Assembly: GCA_900769695.1 (NCBI GenBank)
Contig: CAAGHO010000051.1
Location: 1 to 21,139 of the forward strand
Reading direction: 5' to 3'
Length of the DNA: 21,139 bases
Origin: Bacilli bacterium
GTDB taxonomy: Bacteria > Bacillota_I > Bacilli_A > RF39 > UBA660
Below the pieces are notes generated by a model that did not search any database, had not been told where the DNA came from, and saw nothing but the letters and a program-made list of their open reading frames with translations. The position numbers were made by a program, and so were the translations under genes. The stretch's first letter is position 1, and the number at the start of each line of letters is the position of its first letter. Positions 1 to 7,321 of this stretch are shown one piece after another.

Positions 1-373
1 ATTAAAAACTTTAGAAGAACTATCTCAAGATAGGAGTGTTGATAAGTATATGAAAACAATCGAAGAAGTAAATCAAAATCCAGATTTTAGAGAATTTATG
101 AGTGCAGAAGAAGATAACCAAAAAATAGAGAATTCCTTAAGAAGAGAAGCAATTGAAAAAGGGTTAGCTGAAGGATTAGAACGAGGATTAGAACAAGGAT
201 TAGAACAAGGATTAGAACAAGGGTTAGAACAAGGATTAGAACAGGGTTTAGAACAAGGAAGCTTAGCTGAAAAACAAAATATTGCTAAAGCAATGTTAAA
301 TGACAATTTAAATGTTAGTACTATTTCTAAATACACAGGGTTAAGTGAAGAAGAAATAAAGACATTAAAGTGA
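1..373 (+). CDS. Rpn/PD-(D/E)XK nuclease-type transposase, 3' end only
   Basis: The reading frame is open from the first base and ends at TGA 371-373, so this is the last ~123 codons of a gene that starts outside the window. The first in-frame ATG, at 50, is internal. The visible part is a hydrophilic helical tail: a segment with NPDFREFM, an EKGLAEGLERG stretch, a run of GLEQ tetrapeptides, and a short C-terminal domain ending in an STISKYTGLSEEEIK-like helix pair. Tails of EKGxxEGxEKG type followed by such an end are typical of the Rpn family (recombination-promoting nucleases, formerly PD-(D/E)XK transposases) of Bacillota. The nuclease domain is not in the window, so the assignment rests on the tail alone. 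The family acts on DNA; its role in the cell is poorly defined. Confidence 0.6.
   Translation, partial: LKTLEELSQDRSVDKYMKTIEEVNQNPDFREFMSAEEDNQKIENSLRREAIEKGLAEGLERGLEQGLEQGLEQGLEQGLEQGLEQGSLAEKQNIAKAMLNDNLNVSTISKYTGLSEEEIKTLK
161..256 (+). repeat. 12-bp coding minisatellite (GLEQ units)
   Basis: Eight consecutive 12-bp units encode Gly-Leu-Glu/Ala-Gln/Arg/Glu. The first two (161-184) are divergent (GLAE, GLER). The next six (185-256) are GGATTAGAACAA or variants differing at one or two third positions. The unit is a multiple of three, so gain or loss of copies would lengthen or shorten a helical linker without shifting the frame. Confidence 0.9.
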
Positions 374-394
374 TTTCTTATTTAATTATGTTAG

Positions 395-425
395 AAAGGC
401 ACATTAAAAGTGTGCTTTTTTTTCT
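395..425 (+). terminator. Rho-independent terminator after the Rpn-type gene
   Basis: The arms GCACA (399-403) and TGTGC (411-415) close a TTAAAAG loop. The flanking AAAG can pair with the start of the following run of eight T residues, giving about nine pairs and a good U-tract. It separates the nuclease gene from the rlmN operon. Confidence 0.8.
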
Positions 426-454
426 TTACTAAAGAATATAGAAAATAGTATAAT
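425..454 (+). promoter_or_regulatory. Promoter of the rlmN operon
   Basis: A perfect TATAAT lies at 449-454. A weak -35 (TTTACT, 425-430) sits 18 bp upstream, just past the terminator U-tract. The transcript would start about 15 bp before the rlmN start codon. Confidence 0.55.
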
Positions 455-477
455 ACTCTATGTAGTAGGTGATCTAT

Positions 478-1497
478 ATGAAAAGTATATATAATTATAA
501 TTTAGAACAATTGCAAGACTATTTTATTAATAATAACGATAAGAAATTTCATGCTTTACAAGTATTTGAATGGTTATATAAAAAACGTGTTTCTTCATTT
601 GAAGAGATGAGTAATATAAAGAAGGAAACTATTTTAAATTTAAGAGAAGATTTTGATATTAAAAAGTTAGATTTAATTTTGGTTGAAAGAGATACAGATG
701 TAAATAAATATTTATTTAAACTTAATGATGGTGAACATATTGAAGCAGTACTTATGAGACACGACTATGGAAATAGTATTTGTATTTCAAGTCAAGTTGG
801 TTGTAATATGGGATGTCGTTTTTGTGAAAGCGGAAGAAGAAAAAAAGTAAGAAATTTGGAAACTAGTGAAATGGTTTTACAAATTCTTCAAGTAGAAGAA
901 GACATAAAATCTCGTATTTCGCATGTGGTTATTATGGGTATAGGTGAACCGTTTGATAATTACGATAATGTTATTAACTTATTTAAAATAATAAATGATC
1001 CTAAAGGACTTGCGATTGGAAGTAGACATATTACAGTATCAACTTGTGGAATCATTCCCAAGATTGAAGAGTTTATGAATTTTCCATTACAAGTTAATTT
1101 AGCAATTTCTCTTCATGCACCTACAAATGAACTAAGAAATAAAATAATGCCTATTAATAAGGTTTATCCTTTAGAAGATTTAATAAAAGTTTTGAAAAAA
1201 TACATTGAAAAGACTGGTAGAAGATTAACTTTTGAATATATTTTATTAGACGGGGTTAATGATAGCGAAAGTGATGCTATTTCTTTAGCTAATCTAATTA
1301 AAGGGATGAATGCTTATGTCAATTTAATTCCTTATAACACTACAGAAAATATTCAATTTAATCGTAGTAATGCTATGCAAATTATGAAGTTTTATGATAT
1401 ACTAAAAAAGAATAAGATTAGTGTAACAATAAGGCGTGAATTTGGTGGCAATATTAGTGCAGCTTGTGGACAACTAAGAAGTAAGGAGGAAAGTTAA
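478..1497 (+). CDS. rlmN: 23S rRNA (adenine(2503)-C(2))-methyltransferase RlmN (radical SAM)
   Basis: RlmN methylates C2 of A2503 in 23S rRNA, and of A37 in some tRNAs, with a [4Fe-4S] cluster, SAM and a methyl-cysteine intermediate. The radical SAM motif CNMGCRFC gives cluster cysteines C109, C113 and C116. It is followed by a MGIGEPFDN SAM-binding segment and a C-terminal SAACGQL carrying the acceptor cysteine of the family. At 339 aa the length is normal. The frame can be read from GTG 469, but ATG 478 is preferred: AGGTGATC at 467-474, an extended Shine-Dalgarno match, lies just ahead of it. The stop overlaps the ATG of the phosphatase gene (TAATG), so translation is probably coupled. It is the first gene of the rlmN-prpC-prkC-rsgA-rpe run common in Bacillota. 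Confidence 0.95.
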   Translation: MKSIYNYNLEQLQDYFINNNDKKFHALQVFEWLYKKRVSSFEEMSNIKKETILNLREDFDIKKLDLILVERDTDVNKYLFKLNDGEHIEAVLMRHDYGNSICISSQVGCNMGCRFCESGRRKKVRNLETSEMVLQILQVEEDIKSRISHVVIMGIGEPFDNYDNVINLFKIINDPKGLAIGSRHITVSTCGIIPKIEEFMNFPLQVNLAISLHAPTNELRNKIMPINKVYPLEDLIKVLKKYIEKTGRRLTFEYILLDGVNDSESDAISLANLIKGMNAYVNLIPYNTTENIQFNRSNAMQIMKFYDILKKNKISVTIRREFGGNISAACGQLRSKEES

Positions 1498-2240
1498 TGG
1501 AGTCATTTTATTTAACTGATGCAGGAAAAGTAAGAGACCATAATGAAGACAGTGTAATTATTTCAAAAAATCAAGATGGTGAATATTTAATGGCTATAGC
1601 TGATGGAATGGGAGGACATTCTGCAGGTGAAGTTGCTTCATCTATTGCTATCACATATCTTGGTAAACACTTTAATGAAACATTTTTAAATATGAGTAAA
1701 ATAGATGCAGTTAACTGGATAAGAGACTGTGTTAATGAAATAAATACATTAATTTTTCAACATGAAAAAACTCATCCTGAAAGTAAAGGCATGGGAACAA
1801 CATTAGTAATGGCAATTTTAACAAAAGAATATTTATTATTTGGAAATATTGGAGATTCATCTGGATTTGTTATGAAAGATGATAAACTTCATAAAGTTAC
1901 TTATGATCATACGTTAGTTAATTTACTAGTATCAGCAGGAGAACTTACAAAAGAAGAGGCCAGCGTTCATCCAAAGAAAAATGTTTTGATGAAAGCATTA
2001 GGTGCTTCATTAAAAGTTGATGTTGATATCTTTGATTGTGATATGGATGTTAAAGAAATACTTTTATCAAGTGATGGACTTACTAATATGTTAGATAAAG
2101 ATCAAATAGAAAAAGTTTTATTAGAAGATATTGAGATAGAAGAAAAAGTAATTAAGCTAATTCAAAAAGCTAATAATAGAGGTGGTACTGATAATATTTC
2201 AGTAGCGTACCTAATTCGTGATATGGAAGGTGAAGTATAG
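1497..2240 (+). CDS. prpC: PP2C-type Ser/Thr protein phosphatase (PrpC/Stp)
   Basis: This metal-dependent phosphatase removes phosphate from Ser/Thr residues and is the partner of the kinase encoded immediately downstream. All PP2C motifs are present: R13 with ED at 17-18, ADGMGGHSAGE (D36 and G37 bind metal), MGTTLV at 99-104, GDSSG at 119-123, LLSSDGLTNML (D193), and GGTDNISV (D232, N233). The usual GDSR is GDSS here, so the arginine is replaced. The 247-aa length is typical and there are no membrane segments, so it is cytosolic. The start is fixed by an AAGGAGG-type site at 1483-1490 and the one-base overlap with rlmN. The kinase ATG follows its TAG stop with no gap. Confidence 0.95.
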   Translation: MESFYLTDAGKVRDHNEDSVIISKNQDGEYLMAIADGMGGHSAGEVASSIAITYLGKHFNETFLNMSKIDAVNWIRDCVNEINTLIFQHEKTHPESKGMGTTLVMAILTKEYLLFGNIGDSSGFVMKDDKLHKVTYDHTLVNLLVSAGELTKEEASVHPKKNVLMKALGASLKVDVDIFDCDMDVKEILLSSDGLTNMLDKDQIEKVLLEDIEIEEKVIKLIQKANNRGGTDNISVAYLIRDMEGEV

Positions 2241-4076
2241 ATGATTTCAAAGGGGCAAAAGATTAATGATCGATATGAAATAATTAAAAGCATTGGCGAA
2301 GGTGGAATGGCTAATGTTTATCTTGGTTATGATGAAATATTAGATCGTAATGTGGCTATTAAGATACTAAGAGGAGATTTATCTAATGATGAAAAATTTG
2401 TTAGAAGATTTCAAAGAGAAGCTTTATCAGCATCTAGTCTTTCACATCCAAATATAGTTGAAATGTATGATGTTGGTGAAGACAATGGACTTTATTATAT
2501 TGTAATGGAATATGTTGATGGTATTACTTTAAAGCAATTACTAAAAAGAAGAGGAAGTCTTACTCTATCAGAAGCAATAGATATTATGTTGCAGTTAACT
2601 GATGGTATGGCTCATGCTCATGATTCTTATATTATTCATAGAGATTTAAAACCACAAAATATAATGATTCAAGACGATGGTCAAATAAAAATTACTGACT
2701 TTGGTATTGCTATGGCACTTAATTCAACACAACTTACGCAAACAAATTCTGTAATGGGAAGTGTTCATTATCTACCACCTGAACAAGCCGCAGGAAAAGG
2801 TTCAACTACAAAAAGTGATATTTATTCAATGGGAATAATCTTTTATGAATTACTAACTGGTAAACTTCCTTTTAAAGGTGATAATGCAGTAGAAATTGCT
2901 TTAAAACATATGAGAGATCCACTTCCTAATATTAGAGAAGATAATGAAAGTATTCCCCAAAGTATTGAAAATATTATTTTAAAAGCAACAGCTAAGAATC
3001 CTAAGAATCGTTATGATGATGTTAGAAGTATGCATGATGATTTATTAACAGCTCTAGATGATGATAGAATGGATGAAGAACCATTAATTTATAAATATCC
3101 AGAACATGAAACAGAAAATACTAAAAGATTAAAGAAGCTAGAAGAATTAGAAAAAGAAGATGAAGAATCAGAAGAAATAGCTGAAAAAATTGATCCAGAA
3201 GATAAAATCGATAAGAAAAATAAAAAAATAATCATGATTTTATCAGCAGTGTTTGCACTATTAGTAGTAATTTTTCTAGTAGTAATATTCTTAGTACCAA
3301 AGCTTACTAAACCTAAAATGATTACAGTTCCAAGTGTATCAGGATTAACCGTAAGTAGGGCAACAGAAAAATTAGAAGACAAAGGTTTTGTTGTAAATAC
3401 TAAGATAAAAAAGGTTGAAAGTAAAAAAATTGAAAAGGGTAGAGTTGTCAAAACAGATCCACCTAAAGGTGAAAGTCTAAAAAAAGGTAGTAAGATTACT
3501 ATTTATAAATCTAGTGGAGAAGAAACATTTACTCTAGATGATTATACTGGTAAGAACTATATTGAGGTTCAAACAATTCTAGAATCTAAATATAAATTAG
3601 TTGTTACTATAGAAAAGAAAGATGTTGAAAATAGTGAATATGATGAACAAGAAATTATTGGTCAATCTCTAGCAGCTAAATCAGAAGTAAAAGCTGGAGA
3701 TTCAATTACTCTATATATTCCTAATTTAATTGAAAAGTTCCCAGATATGGTAGCAGCAGGATATAGTTATGATGATGTAACAGCTTTCTGTAAAAAATAT
3801 AAATTAGAATTAAAGACAAATTATGTAGAAACTACTGAGTATGCTCAAGGAAAAATAATTAGTCAATCAAGAGTAGCTGGTACTGAAATAGTTGAAGGAA
3901 CAACTTTAACTGTTGATATTGCAACTAAGCCAACAGAAAAGAAAACTGATGATAAAACAACTGATAATAAGTCTGGTGAACAAGTTTTGGGATGTACTGA
4001 TTCAAATTATGAAGAGTACAATTCAAAAGCAACTAAAGATGATGGAAGTTGTAAGACTAAGAAAACTCAACAGTAA
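2241..4076 (+). CDS. prkC: PASTA-domain Ser/Thr protein kinase (PrkC/StkP)
   Basis: This membrane kinase senses peptidoglycan fragments or lipid II and phosphorylates proteins of growth and division. The cytosolic kinase domain (about 10-270) has glycine loop GEGGMANVY 19-27, K41, E60, HRDLKPQN 133-140, DFG 153-155, and PPEQ 179-182 in the APE position. An acidic/lysine juxtamembrane stretch (280-328) precedes one transmembrane helix (about 329-353). Three extracellular PASTA units follow, at about 358-424, 427-493 and 497-561. The last 50 residues are a Lys/Thr linker ending in a cysteine-bounded motif, GCTDSNY (584-590) to DDGSC (600-604). That motif is unusual for this family and is treated as a finding. 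The start follows GGAAGGTGAA at 2224-2233. Transcription is coupled to its phosphatase and to rsgA. Confidence 0.95.
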   Translation: MISKGQKINDRYEIIKSIGEGGMANVYLGYDEILDRNVAIKILRGDLSNDEKFVRRFQREALSASSLSHPNIVEMYDVGEDNGLYYIVMEYVDGITLKQLLKRRGSLTLSEAIDIMLQLTDGMAHAHDSYIIHRDLKPQNIMIQDDGQIKITDFGIAMALNSTQLTQTNSVMGSVHYLPPEQAAGKGSTTKSDIYSMGIIFYELLTGKLPFKGDNAVEIALKHMRDPLPNIREDNESIPQSIENIILKATAKNPKNRYDDVRSMHDDLLTALDDDRMDEEPLIYKYPEHETENTKRLKKLEELEKEDEESEEIAEKIDPEDKIDKKNKKIIMILSAVFALLVVIFLVVIFLVPKLTKPKMITVPSVSGLTVSRATEKLEDKGFVVNTKIKKVESKKIEKGRVVKTDPPKGESLKKGSKITIYKSSGEETFTLDDYTGKNYIEVQTILESKYKLVVTIEKKDVENSEYDEQEIIGQSLAAKSEVKAGDSITLYIPNLIEKFPDMVAAGYSYDDVTAFCKKYKLELKTNYVETTEYAQGKIISQSRVAGTEIVEGTTLTVDIATKPTEKKTDDKTTDNKSGEQVLGCTDSNYEEYNSKATKDDGSCKTKKTQQ

Positions 4077-4091
4077 AATAGAAGGAGAAAT

Positions 4092-4919
4092 ATGAAAGGT
4101 CAAATTATTAAAATTGTTAGTGATTTACATATAGTTAGTTATAATGGTAAAAATTATGACTGTAAATGTCGAGGAAAATTTAGAAAAGATAGAATAATTC
4201 CAAAAGTAGGAGATTACGTTATCTTCGATTTAGGTAAAAAAGTTATTGAAGAAGTTTTACCTCGTAAAAACTCTTTTCAAAGACCAAGTGTTGCTAATAT
4301 AGATCAAGCATTTTTAATAACTAGTTTACGCCTTCCAGATTTCTCTTTAAATTTATTAGATAAATTACTTGTTTTAATGGAGCTACATAATGTAGAACCT
4401 ATTATATGTATTACTAAACGAGATTTACTTTCAACTGATGAATTAGAAAAAATAGATGAAGTTTTACTCTATTATAAAAATTTAGGTTATCAAGTAATAT
4501 ATAATACTGATATTTTAAAAATTAGAAAACTTTTAAATAATAAAACTAGTGTTTTTACAGGTCAAACTGGTGCAGGCAAATCAACATTACTTAACAAACT
4601 TAATCCAGATTGGAATTTAGATACAGGTGAGGTATCAACCGCTCTTGGCAGAGGTAGACATACAACAAGAGTTGTAGAACTTTTTGAAATAGAAAATGGA
4701 AAAGTTTTAGATACTCCAGGATTTTCAGCATTAGACTTTTATGAATACAATAATGAACAAATAAGAGATGGATTTATTGAATTTAGCGACTATCCTTGTA
4801 TTTATAAAGATTGTATGCATACAAATGAAGGAGAATGTAGGGTAAAAATTGCGGTTAACGACAATAATATAATGAAGAGCAGATATGAAAATTATTTAAA
4901 ATTTATTGAAAGAAAGTGA
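4092..4919 (+). CDS. rsgA: Ribosome small-subunit-dependent GTPase RsgA
   Basis: RsgA is a circularly permuted GTPase that checks late maturation of the 30S subunit. An N-terminal OB-fold (about 1-65) carries GDYVIFD. The G4 motif TKRD (108-111) comes before the P-loop GQTGAGKST (157-165), followed by TTR 191-193 and G3 DTPG 207-210; this permuted order is diagnostic. The C-terminal zinc site is C236, C241, H243, C249. At 275 aa it is slightly compact. The start is fixed by GAAGGAGAAAT ending 1 nt before ATG 4092. It lies 15 bp after prkC and stops at TGA, which shows that TGA is a stop codon in this genome. Confidence 0.95.
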   Translation: MKGQIIKIVSDLHIVSYNGKNYDCKCRGKFRKDRIIPKVGDYVIFDLGKKVIEEVLPRKNSFQRPSVANIDQAFLITSLRLPDFSLNLLDKLLVLMELHNVEPIICITKRDLLSTDELEKIDEVLLYYKNLGYQVIYNTDILKIRKLLNNKTSVFTGQTGAGKSTLLNKLNPDWNLDTGEVSTALGRGRHTTRVVELFEIENGKVLDTPGFSALDFYEYNNEQIRDGFIEFSDYPCIYKDCMHTNEGECRVKIAVNDNNIMKSRYENYLKFIERK

Positions 4920-4923
4920 TAGA

Positions 4924-5550
4924 ATGCTTATATCTACATCGTTTTTAAGTAGTAATAATATACCAAAAGATTTGAAAAAATTAAATGAAACTTCTACAGA
5001 TTATATACATGTAGATGTAATGGATGGTAAATTTGTTCCTAATAAAACAATGCCATTTAGAGAAATGAAAAATATCTACAAATATACTTCAAAAAGATTA
5101 GATGTTCATTTAATGGTAAAAGATCCTAAAAAATGTATTGATGATTATGCTACTTTAAATACTGAGTATATTACAATTCATGAAGAATTAACAGATAATG
5201 TAGAAAACTATTTAAAACAAATTAAATCTTATGGAATAAAAGCTGGTTTAGCAATAAAACCTGATACTAAAGTAAGTAATTTAGTTCCTTATTTACCATT
5301 TATAGACTTAATATTAGTAATGTCAGTAGAACCTGGACAGGGTGGACAAAAATTTATTGAAGACACTCCAAAAAAAATAGATGAAATAAAAGTTTTATTA
5401 AAAGAGTACAAGAGCAACATAGTAGTAAGTGTAGATGGTGGTATAAATAATGAAACATCAAAATTATGTAAAAAATGTGATATTTTGGTTTCTGGTAGTT
5501 ATATTATAAATAGTAGTAATTTTGAAGAAAAAATAAATTCACTAAGATAA
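4924..5550 (+). CDS. rpe: Ribulose-phosphate 3-epimerase
   Basis: Rpe interconverts D-ribulose 5-phosphate and D-xylulose 5-phosphate in the pentose phosphate pathway. The (beta/alpha)8 barrel landmarks are present: an N-terminal LISTSFLSS, IHVDVMDGKFVPN with catalytic Asp and metal ligands, DVHLMV, ITIHEE, MSVEPGQGGQKF for the usual MTVNPGFGGQ, VDGGI, and a GSYI phosphate site. The frame extends back to a TTG at 4906 inside rsgA, but ATG 4924 matches the family N-terminus and has AAGTGAT 5 nt upstream. The product is 208 aa. It starts 4 nt after the rsgA stop. The E and Q changes in the GQGG loop leave some room for a relative acting on another ketose phosphate. Confidence 0.88.
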   Translation: MLISTSFLSSNNIPKDLKKLNETSTDYIHVDVMDGKFVPNKTMPFREMKNIYKYTSKRLDVHLMVKDPKKCIDDYATLNTEYITIHEELTDNVENYLKQIKSYGIKAGLAIKPDTKVSNLVPYLPFIDLILVMSVEPGQGGQKFIEDTPKKIDEIKVLLKEYKSNIVVSVDGGINNETSKLCKKCDILVSGSYIINSSNFEEKINSLR

Positions 5551-5571
5551 GAATAAAAAGGAGATAATATT

Positions 5572-6453
5572 ATGAATAATGAAGAAGAAAAAAATGCTGT
5601 ATTACCACTTGAAAATAAAGCAGTTATAAATAATGGCCAAATCGAAAATCCTACAAATATAGAAACTGAAATTGGTAATATTGAACAGGAAAAATTAAAT
5701 AATCAAGTTATTAATGAGCAACAAAATATTCAACCAGTTCAACCTATTCAAAATACTAGTAATACAACTGTTGTAAAAGAAACTGAAAATATATTGAAGG
5801 TTGAAAATCAAGTTCCAAATCAAAATGTGATACCACAAAATAACAATAATAATACTAATAATGAAAATATTAAACAAGAGGATCAGACTAAAAAGGAAGA
5901 TGATTATAAAGGACCAAGTACTTTTAGAAAAGTAACTACAATTTTATTATTCATATTCTTATTTGCATTTGTTTATTTTTTAGGCGATATTACTGAATAT
6001 ATTAATCTGAAAAAACAAGAAAAACAAATATCTGAAATATCTTCTGGTAAACTATTTTGTAGTGCAGATAAAACTTCAGATAACTTAGATTTGAAATACA
6101 CTGCATCATTTACTTTTGAAAACAAAGAAATAATTAATTTAGTTTATGCTGTTACTTCAACAGGTGATAAACAAAAAGATAAAAAAGAATTAGAACAATT
6201 GAATAAAGATTGTAAAATATTAGAAACTGAGGTTAAAGGCCTTGAAGGAATTAGAGTAGTATGTAGTTTAAATAATGGGATAAATTCTGTAAAACAAACA
6301 TTTGATTATGCAAGTTTAGATACTACTAAAGTTAGTGCGGCTTTCAGTGAAGCTGGTGGAGTTTTGCCACAATTCAAATATAAAGATAATATAGATAAGG
6401 TAGAATCTAAAATGTTAACCTCAGGTTATACATGTGAAAAGGTAAGTTCATAA
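5572..6453 (+). CDS. Membrane-anchored protein with Asn/Gln-rich cytosolic region and four-cysteine ectodomain
   Basis: I do not recognise this 293-aa protein with confidence. Residues 1-115 are hydrophilic and rich in Asn, Gln and Glu, with an N-run near 90-97, and look disordered. One transmembrane helix (about 120-142) follows FRK, so the N-terminus should be inside and the C-terminal ~150 residues outside. The ectodomain has cysteines at 163, 214, 231 and 288, enough for two disulfides, and a plan vaguely like the DUF1307/YehR lipoproteins. There is no lipobox or enzymatic motif. AAAAGGAGATAAT precedes ATG 5572. It lies 21 bp after rpe at the end of the kinase operon, so a link to envelope sensing or PrkC signalling is possible but only inferred. 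Confidence 0.75.
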   Translation: MNNEEEKNAVLPLENKAVINNGQIENPTNIETEIGNIEQEKLNNQVINEQQNIQPVQPIQNTSNTTVVKETENILKVENQVPNQNVIPQNNNNNTNNENIKQEDQTKKEDDYKGPSTFRKVTTILLFIFLFAFVYFLGDITEYINLKKQEKQISEISSGKLFCSADKTSDNLDLKYTASFTFENKEIINLVYAVTSTGDKQKDKKELEQLNKDCKILETEVKGLEGIRVVCSLNNGINSVKQTFDYASLDTTKVSAAFSEAGGVLPQFKYKDNIDKVESKMLTSGYTCEKVSS

Positions 6454-6465
6454 CTTATCTTTTTG
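6441..6465 (+). terminator. Probable terminator overlapping the end of the kinase operon
   Basis: GGTAAGTT (6441-6448) pairs with AACTTATC (6452-6459, one G-U pair) around a CAT loop, followed by TTTTTG. The stem contains the stop codon of the four-cysteine protein. The loop is short, so confidence is moderate. Confidence 0.5.
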
Positions 6466-6478
6466 TTTACGTAAACAA
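6463..6478. promoter_or_regulatory. Perfect 16-bp palindrome, possible operator
   Basis: TTGTTTACGTAAACAA is a perfect inverted repeat with no spacer, lying 21 bp upstream of the -35 box of the 3D-domain gene. Its size and symmetry suit a dimeric repressor or activator. The cognate regulator is unknown. It also follows the U-tract of the preceding terminator, so chance in AT-rich DNA cannot be excluded. Confidence 0.4.
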
Positions 6479-6499
6479 TTGGTAATTTCTGTCAAGTAG

Positions 6500-6528
6500 T
6501 TGTAAAATTTACACTTGTGTAGTATGAT
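6500..6528 (+). promoter_or_regulatory. Promoter of the 3D-domain protein gene
   Basis: TTGTAA (6500-6505) and TATGAT (6523-6528) are separated by exactly 17 bp, close to a consensus housekeeping sigma promoter. The start codon is 20 bp further on, behind AAGGAGATT. Confidence 0.7.
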
Positions 6529-6548
6529 ATTAGTACAAGGAGATTGTT

Positions 6549-7235
6549 ATGAAAAAAGGCAAGATTTTATATTTTATAAATTGGATTTTAGTATTTTCAA
6601 TCCCAACTATTTTAGCAACAACAACGATAAAAACGGATGAGATTGCTGCTAATGTTGATGTAAAGAATTTAAAGACAAATTTACTTATAAAAGATGCAAA
6701 TGTGTCTAATGAAATATTAGATGAAAGTACTACTCCTATAGTTGTAGAAGAAAATAAAGATGTTGTTTCAGCAAATATTAAAGATAATGTAAAAACTAAG
6801 GAAATAGTTCAAGTAGAAAAAGAAGAAAATACACAAGAAGTTGTAAAAGAATCAAAAGAAAATACAGAACTAGTAGAAAAAGATGATCAAAAGAATGTAT
6901 TGACTGGAAAACTTAGTTACTATAAAGCAAATTGCCAAGGTTGCTCAGGTAAGACAGCATCGGGGTATGACGTAAGTGATGGGAATTTATATTATCATGA
7001 TGCAACATATGGTGATGTTAGAATAATTGCTGCAGGATATGAACTTGATTTATATTCCATAGTTAGAATAAAAAATTCATCACTTGGAACAGATATTTTG
7101 GCAATAGTACTAGATCGTGGTGGTGACATAGGTCAAGAAAAGAAATTTTTAATAGATGTATTAACAAATAGTTTTGAGTCTAAGGGTGGGGTAGAAAAAA
7201 ATATTTCTTTAGATATTTTAAGAAATGGTAGATAA
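6549..7235 (+). CDS. Secreted protein with C-terminal 3D (double-psi beta-barrel) domain
   Basis: The 228-aa product starts with a signal peptide (MKKGK, hydrophobic 7-24, likely cleavage after TILA). A long acidic/lysine linker (about 28-115) follows, then a compact domain (118-228). That domain has the 3D-domain plan: TGKLSYYKA, GKTASGYDVS, an AIVLDRGGDIG segment and a following FLIDV, corresponding to the DTGGxIKGxxID core of 3D/RlpA-like barrels. The first family aspartate (AVDP) is not evident, since AAGYELD stands there, and two cysteines (C129, C132) precede the barrel core. Related domains cleave or bind peptidoglycan in resuscitation factors and lytic enzymes. A cell-wall role outside the membrane is likely, but catalysis is uncertain. 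It is transcribed alone, between its own promoter and terminator. Confidence 0.75.
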   Translation: MKKGKILYFINWILVFSIPTILATTTIKTDEIAANVDVKNLKTNLLIKDANVSNEILDESTTPIVVEENKDVVSANIKDNVKTKEIVQVEKEENTQEVVKESKENTELVEKDDQKNVLTGKLSYYKANCQGCSGKTASGYDVSDGNLYYHDATYGDVRIIAAGYELDLYSIVRIKNSSLGTDILAIVLDRGGDIGQEKKFLIDVLTNSFESKGGVEKNISLDILRNGR

Positions 7236-7238
7236 AAT

Positions 7239-7262
7239 AAAGGGAAAATTATATCCCTTTTT
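7239..7262 (+). terminator. Rho-independent terminator after the 3D-domain gene
   Basis: AAAGGGA (7239-7245) and TCCCTTT (7254-7260) form a perfect 7-bp stem with an AAATTATA loop, and a short T-run continues from the right arm. Confidence 0.8.
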
Positions 7263-7268
7263 CTATTG

Positions 7269-7297
7269 TTTTAATTAATTATATACTGTGTTATAAT
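7269..7297 (+). promoter_or_regulatory. Promoter of the cysteine desulfurase-thioredoxin operon
   Basis: TATAAT at 7292-7297 is preceded by TG one base upstream (extended -10, 7289-7290). The -35 at 7269-7274 (TTTTAA, 17-bp spacing) is poor, as extended -10 promoters tolerate. Confidence 0.65.
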
Positions 7298-7321
7298 ATT
7301 TTTAGTAGGAGTGTGAGATAT

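Noticed and set aside
161..256. CRISPR-like short repeats
   Set aside because: The 12-bp units are contiguous with no spacers and stay in frame with a coding sequence.
73..336. Minus-strand open frame rich in SNPC repeats
   Set aside because: It is the antisense reading of the GLEQ minisatellite and has no ribosome binding site.
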